Positions 5,885 through 13,900 of a stretch of DNA of 25,610 bases are shown here, one piece after another (positions within the stretch are counted from its first letter, which is position 1; every line of letters begins with the position of its first letter). The position numbers and the translations under genes were made by a program. This DNA comes from DASQPR01 sp035713725. GTDB taxonomy: Bacteria; Actinomycetota; Actinomycetes; Mycobacteriales; Micromonosporaceae. The DNA lies in assembly GCA_035713725.1 (NCBI GenBank), contig DASTMZ010000184.1, forward strand, positions 1 through 25,610, written 5' to 3'. The notes beneath the pieces are model-generated. The model ran no database searches. It was given only the letters and a program-made list of their open reading frames with translations, and was not told the origin of the DNA.

Positions 5885-8608
5885 TCAGCCGCCGCAGCCG
5901 CATCGATAGAGCACGATGCCGATCGCGTCCTCAGCGGCCGGCGCATCGAGTCCGCCGGGCACCTTGTCGACCATGACGGCAAACGAGAGCGCGCGGCCGG
6001 AGGTGTCCACAACCGTGCCGGCCAGCGCACTGACGCCGTCCAGTGTTCCGGTCTTCGCGCGCAACACACCGGCCGCCTGGTTGGACGCCTGGGATACGTA
6101 GCGGCCCTTGAGCGTTCCGCTCCAGCCGGCCACCGGCAGGCCCGAGTACAACGCGTGCAGCCGCGCGTGACTCGGCTGCGCGGCATAGCTCAGCAGCGCG
6201 GTCAGCAGGGCGGGCGTCAGACGATTGAGATGTGAGACGCCGCTGCCATCGACGATGTGCACGCCGGCCATCGGCATGCCCAGCTTGGCAAGCTCGGCGG
6301 TGACCGCGGCCGACGCGCCGGCGAAGCTCGCCGGCCGGCCCATCGCGATCGCGACCTGCCGAGCCATGAACTCGGCCACGACGTTGTCGCTGTTCTGGAG
6401 CATCGTGTCGAGGATCTCGGCGAGCGGCGCGGACTGCACGGAAGCGAGCGTGCCGCCGGGCGTCGCGGCCGACGCGGATCCGGCCGCCGGCGGGTTTGCG
6501 GGCGCCGACGGCGCGCGGCCGAACGAGACCGCGGAGGTCGGCAGGCCGAGATCCCTTGCAAAGATCTGGCCGGCCGCCAGCGCGCTGTTCGGGTAGCGCT
6601 GGCTATTGCCGGTCTTGGTCGGATTGACCCGGCCGCCGTCGGTGGTCAACGCGTAGATCGGGTGCACGTATGTGCTGTTGTCGTCGGCGGTCTGCCAACC
6701 CGGACCGGACGCGGGCCCGCCGAACAGCGACGTGTCGAGGATGACCTTCGTCGGACGGACCCCGCCGAGCGCGCGCTTGACCTGGTCGGCCAGCACGTCG
6801 AGGCGGCCCGATCCCGGGTACGTCGCCTTGGCGCCGGCCGCGAGCGTCGGGTCACCGCCACCGATCAACACCACTTCGCCGGGATGCGTTCCGGTGACGA
6901 CGCGAGTCGTGATCCGGTAGTCGGTGCCGCGCAAGGACAGGAGCGCGGCCGCGGTGGCGAGCTTCATGGACGACGCGGGAACGGTGGGGCTCGACGCATC
7001 CTGGCCGTAGAGCAACGTTCCGGTGGCGAGGTCGCGCACCGCGATGGTGACGTGCGGCCCGAGTCGTTTGTCCTTGACCACACCGGCGAGCGCCGCGCTC
7101 AGGCCGGCCTTGGTTGGCATCGGCGCGGATGTGCCGAGCGCGCTGAGCACCGGCCCGACGGGTGCCACGCGCTCGGCCGGTGCGACGTTGGGCCGCGTCG
7201 GACTGCCCGATGTCGCGACCGCGATGGTCACTCCGGTCGCCGTCCCCAACACCGCGACCACCGCCGCGGCCAGGACCGTCCGGCGAGCGCGGCGCCCGCG
7301 CAACCATGAGATGCGACGGGTACCCGCGGGTGACGGCGCCGCGTCGCGCTGCGGCGTGCGGACATCCGCTGGTACGTCGGGTCGGGAGGCCGCCTTGCCA
7401 ACCGCGCGTCCAACCGCGGGAATCCGTCCGGTGACGTCCGTCGGCGACCCCGCGCGACGATCATCGAGGCGGCCCGCCGTCGCGTCGACATCGTCGATAT
7501 CGGCGCGCCGCTGCGCTTCTGCTCGTGCTCTCGCGCGGGCGGCACGATCACGCTCGGACTCGACGCGCGCTGCCTCGGCCCGGGCGGCCTCGATCTGCGC
7601 GGCGCGAATCTGGGTGGCCTCGATCCGGGCGGCCTGCGCGGCACGCTCCTCGGCGGCGACTCGGGCGGCGTGCTCGCGCATCGCCTCGTCGCGCGCGAGT
7701 CGGTCCGCCTCGGCACGCCGTTGAGCCTCCGCCTGACGCTCGGCCTCGATCCGACGTGCTGCCTCTCGACGTTCGGCCTCTCTACGCTCGGCCTCGGCGT
7801 GACGTTCTGCCTCTCGGCGGTCGGCCTCGGCCCGGCGCTCGGCCTCCTTGGCGGCGATCTCCTCCGGTGTCGGCGTGGTGACCCGAGCGCGAGCCGATAC
7901 ACCCGGCACCGACGTCACCGGTCGTAGCGGCGCAGACTTCTTCGGGGCCTCGGTCGATGCCTTCGGCGCGATTGGCGTGCCGCCGGCCGTCGTGGGCTCC
8001 GCGGCCGGCGCGCCCGGCGTCTGGTCCTTCCCGGACGGGTACGTCGTCGGCGTCGTACCCGAGATGCGCCACACTCCGGCGCTCGGCGCTCCGGTCGCCG
8101 GTGGGAATCCGGCAACCTCGCCCTCGGTGGACTCGGGTGCCGCTGCGCGCAATGGGTGTGCCGACGATGGCGGAGCGGTGCTACCTGGTGCGCTGTCCGG
8201 CGGCATGGCCGCGGTCGGGGCGGGTGAGATTGGCGGCGGGGTGTGCGAGCGGCCGGGCTCCGAATCCGCGCCAGGCGCCTCGGGTCGGGACGGGCGTACG
8301 GGTTGCACCGTCGCACGCCCACTGTGCACCGTCGGACGGACCGGTTGCAGCCGCGGCCCGGACGGCTTCGGTGGCGCTGTCTCGTCATCGTCGGCTGACG
8401 TGGTCGCCGAAGGAGTCGATCCCGTCGTCGGCGTACCCGTGGAATCGCCAACGTCCGCGGCCGAGCTCGCCGACGCGGCCGGCGCGTCGGTGTCCGTCGC
8501 GTCGCTTACCGGATCGTTGACCTGCCCGGACGCGTTCGAATCCGATGCAGTCTCGTCGGCCCCCGTCGGCTCGGCCGTCGCGGTCGAGTCCGTCCCTTGA
8601 TCAGACAC
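5885..8608 (-). CDS. dacB: PBP4-type D-alanyl-D-alanine carboxypeptidase/endopeptidase with a long cytoplasmic N-terminus
   Basis: Encodes 907 aa, about twice the usual length of the family. The C-terminal half is a peptidase S13 domain that trims or opens peptidoglycan cross-links. Its catalytic motifs are in the right order: S-S-M-K (SxxK) near residue 547, S-D-N (SxN) near 739, and K-T-G near 852. One membrane helix at about 440-462 follows the basic R-G-R-R-A-R-R and places the enzyme outside the cell. Before it comes an Asp/Ser/Thr/Pro-rich disordered region (1-245) and a strongly charged Ala/Glu/Arg coiled coil (about 249-369, rich in A-E-R-R-E-A heptads), both cytoplasmic. The start is GTG with a weak ribosome site. 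It is divergent from ppa and precedes the zincin-like gene, as in M. tuberculosis Rv3627c-Rv3628. The N-terminal part is in frame with the enzyme throughout, so a single protein is likely. Confidence 0.9.
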   Translation of the reverse strand: MSDQGTDSTATAEPTGADETASDSNASGQVNDPVSDATDTDAPAASASSAADVGDSTGTPTTGSTPSATTSADDDETAPPKPSGPRLQPVRPTVHSGRATVQPVRPSRPEAPGADSEPGRSHTPPPISPAPTAAMPPDSAPGSTAPPSSAHPLRAAAPESTEGEVAGFPPATGAPSAGVWRISGTTPTTYPSGKDQTPGAPAAEPTTAGGTPIAPKASTEAPKKSAPLRPVTSVPGVSARARVTTPTPEEIAAKEAERRAEADRREAERHAEAERREAERREAARRIEAERQAEAQRRAEADRLARDEAMREHAARVAAEERAAQAARIEATQIRAAQIEAARAEAARVESERDRAARARARAEAQRRADIDDVDATAGRLDDRRAGSPTDVTGRIPAVGRAVGKAASRPDVPADVRTPQRDAAPSPAGTRRISWLRGRRARRTVLAAAVVAVLGTATGVTIAVATSGSPTRPNVAPAERVAPVGPVLSALGTSAPMPTKAGLSAALAGVVKDKRLGPHVTIAVRDLATGTLLYGQDASSPTVPASSMKLATAAALLSLRGTDYRITTRVVTGTHPGEVVLIGGGDPTLAAGAKATYPGSGRLDVLADQVKRALGGVRPTKVILDTSLFGGPASGPGWQTADDNSTYVHPIYALTTDGGRVNPTKTGNSQRYPNSALAAGQIFARDLGLPTSAVSFGRAPSAPANPPAAGSASAATPGGTLASVQSAPLAEILDTMLQNSDNVVAEFMARQVAIAMGRPASFAGASAAVTAELAKLGMPMAGVHIVDGSGVSHLNRLTPALLTALLSYAAQPSHARLHALYSGLPVAGWSGTLKGRYVSQASNQAAGVLRAKTGTLDGVSALAGTVVDTSGRALSFAVMVDKVPGGLDAPAAEDAIGIVLYRCGCGG

Positions 8609-8635
8609 GCATGGAACCCCAGACTTGATCTTGCT

Positions 8636-8673
8636 GTGCGCCGTAGTGTGAATGGTGCCTTACCACGGCGCAC
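8636..8673. repeat. 9-bp inverted repeat in the divergent dacB-ppa promoter region
   Basis: GTGCGCCGT (8636-8644) and ACGGCGCAC (8665-8673) are perfect inverted copies 20 nt apart. The spacer holds a second short inverted pair, TGGT-GCCTT-ACCA. The site is centred about 46 bp upstream of dacB and 106 bp upstream of ppa, so it could be an operator or a structured leader. No promoter hexamers fit well enough to name. Confidence 0.5.
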
Positions 8674-8760
8674 TCCCTCCGGCCGGGCTGCTGTTGCAAC
8701 GCGACACTAGCCGACGCAGCTCGATGCTTGGTCAACTCGACGGACAGGAACGGTGCGAGC

Positions 8761-9318
8761 ATGGATTTCGACGTCACGGTTGAGATCCCGAAGGGTCATC
8801 GCAACAAGTACGAAGTGGATCACGCAACGGGGCGAATCCGGCTAGATCGCACGCTGTTCACGTCGACGCAGTATCCGGCCGACTACGGGTTCATCGAGGG
8901 CACGCTGGGCGAGGACGGTGATCCGCTCGACGCGCTCGTGCTCGTTCAGGAGCCGACCTTTCCGGGTTGCCTGATCCGCTGCCGGACAATCGGCATGTTC
9001 CGGATGACCGACGAGAAGGGCGGCGACGACAAGCTGCTGTGCGTGCCGGCCGAAGATCCGCGGCTTGAGCATCTCCACGACATCGATGATGTTGGCGCGT
9101 TCGATCGGCTCGAGATCCAGCATTTCTTCGAGGTCTACAAGGATCTCGAGCCGGGCAAGAGCGTCGAGGGCGCTAGCTGGGTCGGGCGCGTCGAGGCCGA
9201 GGCGGAGGTGGATCGGTCGCGGGACCGATACGTACGAGCCGTGGCGGCCGGCGACTACCACGATCCCGGCGTCGCGCCGAGCGCACGACCGGTCACATCG
9301 TCAAGCCCGGAGGAATAG
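8761..9318 (+). CDS. ppa: Family I inorganic pyrophosphatase
   Basis: Encodes 185 aa of the soluble cytoplasmic enzyme that hydrolyses pyrophosphate to phosphate and pulls nucleic acid and other syntheses forward. The Mg-binding signature D-G-D-P-L-D is at about residues 53-58, preceded by Y-P-x-D-Y-G-F, and the N-terminus I-P-K-G-x-x-x-K-Y-E-V-D matches family I. The frame begins at 8728, but the ATG at 8761 starts where homologues do and has AGGA upstream, so I prefer it. The gene is divergent from dacB, as in mycobacteria. The last ~20 residues are a variable, likely disordered tail. Confidence 0.96.
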   Translation: MDFDVTVEIPKGHRNKYEVDHATGRIRLDRTLFTSTQYPADYGFIEGTLGEDGDPLDALVLVQEPTFPGCLIRCRTIGMFRMTDEKGGDDKLLCVPAEDPRLEHLHDIDDVGAFDRLEIQHFFEVYKDLEPGKSVEGASWVGRVEAEAEVDRSRDRYVRAVAAGDYHDPGVAPSARPVTSSSPEE

Positions 9319-9330
9319 CAGCTACTTATC

Positions 9331-9353
9331 CGCGCGGGCGAGTTATCCGCGCG
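9331..9353. terminator. Hairpin built from a direct repeat between convergent ppa and eccD
   Basis: CGCGCGG (9331-9337) pairs with CCGCGCG (9347-9353) across a 9-nt loop. The same stretch is a direct repeat of TTATCCGCGCG at 9326-9336 and 9343-9353. It lies 12 nt after the ppa stop and 4 nt after the eccD stop on the other strand, so a two-way terminator is the likely role. No T tract follows. Confidence 0.5.
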
Positions 9354-9357
9354 CGAG

Positions 9358-10854
9358 TTAGAGGTGGAGTCCGCGGAGCCGTGCGTATAGGCCCAGGACA
9401 ACGCAGACCAGCGGCACGATCGCGGCGAGCGAGACCAATTCCGCGAGATCCGCGAGCCGACCTAGGGACGGCGCCCGCTCCTCGTCCGTGTTGGCCGCGC
9501 CGATGCCGATGGTGATCAGTCCGGCGACGCCGAGCACCGCGGCCAGTGGCAACGCGGCTGCGCCCGCAAAAATGCCGACACCAACGAGCGGGGCCGCGAC
9601 GAGGCCGGCGGTCACGAGGACGACTGCTCGGTGCCGAAGTGCCGCGTACATCCGGCCGCGGAGCGCGAACGCACCGGCGGCAGCGAGCAGCAATAGGCGA
9701 CCGGGCCACCCGCCACCGACAGCGAGCACCACTGCGGCGGCGGCCGCGGCGATCGCCACCCCGATCAGGAGACCGGTCAGCATGTCGTCGGTTCGTGACA
9801 CGGCCGCGAACAGCGCACCGGTGTCGACTGGGCCGGACCGCGCCCTGCGCGCCGGGCCGTCCGTCGCCTCGTACGGATCCGCACCGGTCAGCGCCGAACC
9901 AGGCGTCGACGACGCGGCGACGCGCGGTCGGGGCAGCCCGCCCAGACGCGCGGCGAGCGATGGCACCAATCCGGCGAAGAGCACGAGGATGCCCAGCACG
10001 ACGGCGGCCGCGCGAACCGGAGTTGCGGACAGCCCGACAACCGCGTCAACGAGCCCGCCAAGCCCCGCCACCCCGGCAGCCACGAACGCCGGCCGAACGC
10101 GACCGACACCAAGGACTGCCGCGATCGCGAAGACGATCACCACGACGCTGCCGACCGCCAACTCGGCCGGAGTGTTCGCGAGCGAGGCGAGCGGTTCGTG
10201 GGCTCCGCCCGCGAGGGAGCGTGTGGAGCCCGCTAACGAGCCGGCGGAGCCCGCCAACGAGCTGCCGGCGAGCGCGCCGCCCAGGAACGCGTACGGCAGT
10301 GCCAGCGCGCCGAGCAGCGTACCCACGCCGACGTCCCGATACGCCCGAGCGGCCACCACCGCCGCGGCGATCAGCAGCGCGCCGAAGGCGAAAGCGGCGA
10401 CCGTCGGGACGGTCCACGGTGGACCGGCGCTTGCGATCGCGACGATTGCGGCCGCGTAGAGGACCACGGCGGCCACGATCGCCGCCACTCGGGTCGCCCG
10501 ACCGTCCCAGCGGCGGCCGCGGCGACTCGCACCGAGCGCGATCACCTCGACCGCGTCGTCGTAGTCGAGCTCCGGCCAGCTCTCGTCGGCGTACCCAAGA
10601 CACAGCACGTCGCCGTCTCGTACGCCCTGATCCGCCAGCCCCTGACCGGTGTCGATCGGCGTGCCCGTGGTGCCTCGCAGCACCCAGCCGGCGTGCAGCG
10701 CGCCACGGTCGGCCAGCTCGTCTCCGCCGGCGGCGAGCAGCGCCGGAAGCAATGTCGCGACCGGTACGCGATCGGGCAGCGCCACGTCGACGCGTCGATC
10801 CGGGGTCTCCACGGTGACGCGGACGAGATCCGTGCGGGCGGCTGCCACGGCCAC
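9358..10854 (-). CDS. eccD: Type VII secretion integral membrane channel subunit EccD
   Basis: Encodes about 498 aa. EccD forms the inner-membrane channel of ESX/type VII secretion together with EccB, EccC and EccE. The first ~90 residues are a ubiquitin-like YukD domain (R-V-T-V-E-T-P-D-x-R-V-D-V-A-L-P, then D-G-D-V-L-C-L). After a short linker comes a run of hydrophobic Ala/Val/Leu-rich segments to the C-terminus, consistent with the usual 11 membrane helices. The frame runs to a TTG at 10908, but that would enter the eccC start region; GTG at 10854 or 10848 (the latter with AGG at 9 nt) fits homologues better. It is divergent from eccC, whereas in most loci the two run in the same direction. 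The ESX subtype cannot be told. Confidence 0.9.
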   Translation of the reverse strand: MAVAAARTDLVRVTVETPDRRVDVALPDRVPVATLLPALLAAGGDELADRGALHAGWVLRGTTGTPIDTGQGLADQGVRDGDVLCLGYADESWPELDYDDAVEVIALGASRRGRRWDGRATRVAAIVAAVVLYAAAIVAIASAGPPWTVPTVAAFAFGALLIAAAVVAARAYRDVGVGTLLGALALPYAFLGGALAGSSLAGSAGSLAGSTRSLAGGAHEPLASLANTPAELAVGSVVVIVFAIAAVLGVGRVRPAFVAAGVAGLGGLVDAVVGLSATPVRAAAVVLGILVLFAGLVPSLAARLGGLPRPRVAASSTPGSALTGADPYEATDGPARRARSGPVDTGALFAAVSRTDDMLTGLLIGVAIAAAAAAVVLAVGGGWPGRLLLLAAAGAFALRGRMYAALRHRAVVLVTAGLVAAPLVGVGIFAGAAALPLAAVLGVAGLITIGIGAANTDEERAPSLGRLADLAELVSLAAIVPLVCVVLGLYARLRGLHL

Positions 10855-10898
10855 TTGCCTATCACGACCCACCGATGGCCGAAAGCCCCGAGCTGTAT

Positions 10899-10907
10899 TT
10901 ATCCACA
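10899..10907 (+). other. DnaA-box-like 9-mer TTATCCACA
   Basis: A perfect match to the E. coli consensus DnaA box lies in the eccD/eccC divergent gap. Only one copy is seen and dnaA, dnaN or an AT-rich unwinding element are absent, so it is not an origin. It may be a regulatory DnaA site or chance. Confidence 0.3.
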
Positions 10908-10945
10908 ACGGACAATGGGGCTGCCCGCGACGGTGACGGACCGCC

Positions 10946-10951
10946 TAGCAT
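10946..10951 (+). promoter_or_regulatory. Putative -10 element for a leaderless eccC transcript
   Basis: TAGCAT fits the actinobacterial TAnnnT -10 pattern and ends 7 nt before the GTG at 10959. That spacing would place the transcript start at the start codon, a common arrangement in Actinobacteria. No clear -35 is visible. Confidence 0.4.
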
Positions 10952-10958
10952 CGTCGGA

Positions 10959-13900
10959 GTGGGAGCCGCCACGGGCATGGTCGCGGTCCGCCGCGCCGCG
11001 CGGCGGCCCGCTCCGCCGCTGCCCACCGGTGATCTGGTCATCCCGACGCCACCGTCGTTGCCACCACCACCCGCGTCGCGCTGGAGCCAGGTCGCGATGG
11101 CCGTGCCAATGCTGACCGGGACGCTCGCCACCGCGCTGCTGTTCGCCGGGCGACAGGGTGGCACCTATTCGTACGTGATCGGCGGCGTGTTCGGCATTTC
11201 GTCGTTGGGCATGCTTGCCACGTCGTTCGGCGGCGGCGTCGCGGGTCGGCAGAAGCGAGCCGATCTCGCCGTGGCCCGCACCGACTATCTGCGCCAGCTG
11301 CGCGCGCTGCGGGCACGGGTCCGGCAAAGCGCTCGAGCGCAGCGCACCGCGTTGAGCTATCGCCATCCAGCGCCCCGTGACTTGTGGTCGGCAGTGGACA
11401 GTTTCCGCCTGTGGGAGCGGCGGCCCTCCGACGCGGACTTCGCTGTGGTACGCGTCGGCACCGGCCGGCAGGAACTCGCCACCGCCCTCGTACCGCCGGC
11501 GGCCAACGGTACCGATGAAGTCGAACCGATCAGCGCCGCGGCGTTGCGGGCCTTCCTCGCGACCTACGCGGTCGTGCCCGACCTGCCCGTCTCGGTCGCG
11601 TTGCACAGCTTTCCTCGTGTGCACGTGGACGGATCGCCAGGCGGTCGTGCCCTGGTCCGCGCCATGCTCGCGCAGCTGTCGGTGTTCCACGCACCGCCGG
11701 ACCTGATCGTCGCAGCCTGCGTCGGCGCGGATCGCTGGGCTGACTGGGATTACCTCAAGTGGCTGCCGCACGCAGGTCACCCGAGTCGCCGGGACGCGCT
11801 GGGACCGACCCGACTAGTCACCGGCCGGGTGGCCGACCTCGAGGCGCTGCTCGGCCCGCTGGTCGCGGGTCGACCGCGGGTGACGGCCGCACCGGACGGC
11901 GCGAGCTTCGGCGTCGCAACCGTTGGCGCGTTCGGCGCCACCGCGGGCGGACTCGGTGCGAACAGCGGCTTCGGGACCCCGACCAGCTACGCGACTGGCG
12001 GCGGCTTCGGGACCGGTGGCGGATTCGGTTCGGCGTCAGAGAGTGCGGGGCTTGGTGCGCCGGGCAGCGCCGCGGGCGGATTCGACAGCGGATCGAGCCG
12101 GTCCGGCGGGTTCGTGCCCGGCGTCATTCCCGGCGCGCGGGCTGGATCGTCCCTCGGCGTCGGTCCGCTCGGGTTGGCCTCGACGGCGAATGCGGGTGCG
12201 GCCGCGGTCGGCGGTCCAACGATTGTCGTGGTGCTCGACGGTGGCGACCCAACCGGGAGCGAACATCTGCTCAGCGCAGGCGGGCTCGCTGGTGTTTGCG
12301 TCATCGACCTGGACAACGCGGCGCCGCGCTTGCCGAGCGAGACGGCGATCGCGCTGACCGTCGACGACCACGGTGTCCTCCGGGCCGGCGACACCGAGGT
12401 CGGTGCCGCCGACGCGTTGAGTTTGGCTTCGGCCGAGGCGCTTGCCCGCCAGCTGTCGCCGCGGCGCCTGATCGGCGACGCCGGAACGAGCGGACGTAGC
12501 GTGTCCGCGACTGCCGACCAGGCGTCGACCATTCTCGACGTCGCCCTGGCGGATCTGCTCGGCATCGGCGACCCGGCGAAGATCGACCTGGCCACGGCGT
12601 GGGCGCCGCGGCCGCCACGGGATCGCCTCCGCGTCCCGATCGGCATCGGCGCCGACGGCGCGCCGGTGGTGTTGGACCTCAAGGAAGCGGCACAGGACGG
12701 CATGGGCCCGCACGGCTTGCTGATCGGCGCGACCGGTGCCGGCAAGTCGGAGCTGCTGCGCACGCTCGTGCTTGGCTTGGCCGCGACGCACGACTCGGAG
12801 ACGCTGAACTTCGTCCTGATCGACTTCAAGGGCGGTGCCACGTTCGCGTCGTTGGACCGCCTGCCACACACCGCGGCCGTTATCACGAACCTGGCCGACG
12901 AACTCGTCCTCGTCGATCGCATGACCGATGCGTTAAACGGCGAACTGGTACGCCGCCAGAACCTGCTCCGCCAGGCCGGCAACCTTGCGTCATTGCGCGA
13001 CTACGAGCGAGCGCGCGCCGCCGGTGCGCCGTTCCCGCCGCTGCCGGTCCTGCTCATCGTCTGCGACGAGTTCTCCGAGCTGCTGTCGGCCAAACCCGAG
13101 TTCATCGATCTGTTCGTGGCGATCGGTCGACTCGGCCGGTCGCTTGGCGTCCACCTGTTGCTCGCGTCCCAGCGCCTGGAAGAAGGGCGACTGCGCGGGC
13201 TCGACACGCACCTGTCCTACCGGATCGGTCTGCGTACCTTCTCGGCGATGGAGTCGCGCACCGTGCTCGGTGTGCCGGATGCGTATGAGTTGCCGCGCGC
13301 ACCGGGGCACGGCTACCTCAAGTTCGCCACGGATCCCTTGGTGCGCTTCCGGGCAGCGTACGTCTCCGGCCCGTACGAGTCGACAACCGGCCCGCTGGAT
13401 CCCGAGGTGGAGACTCACGTGCCGTGGCAGGTGTTGCCGTTCACGGCCGCGCCGCTGACCGTACCGGCGCCGCGTGCCGGCGACGCGCTCGACGCTGTCG
13501 GGTCCGGTGGCGCCCAAACACACGACGGACCGACGGCTGCCACGTTCCGGGTTGGCGCGGCAACCGGGCCGAGCTTGCTCGACCTCGTCGCCGACGCGCT
13601 GCACGGTGCGGGTACGCCGGCGCACCAGGTCTGGCTCCCGCCGCTGGCCGAGCACGCACATCTCGACGAGTTGCTCGGCCCGGTCGGATCGGATTCGTCA
13701 CGCGGGATGACCGTCCTGGAACCGGCGCGACGTGGCGGTCTCCGCGTGCCAGTTGCGTTGATTGACCGACCGTTCGACCAACGTCGTGACCCGCTGTTCT
13801 TGGAACTCGGCTCGGCGGCCGGACATGTCGCGATCGTCGGCGGCCCGCAGGCCGGCAAGTCTACGATCGTCCGGACGTTGATCGCGAGCCTGGCACTCAC

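Noticed and set aside
9326..9360. The TTATCCGCGCG direct repeats as a start of a CRISPR or iteron array
   Set aside because: There are only two 11-bp copies 17 bp apart, and they also form a simple hairpin at a convergent gene end.
10899..10907. The DnaA box as a sign of a replication origin
   Set aside because: Only one box is seen, with no dnaA/dnaN/gyr genes, box cluster or AT-rich unwinding region.
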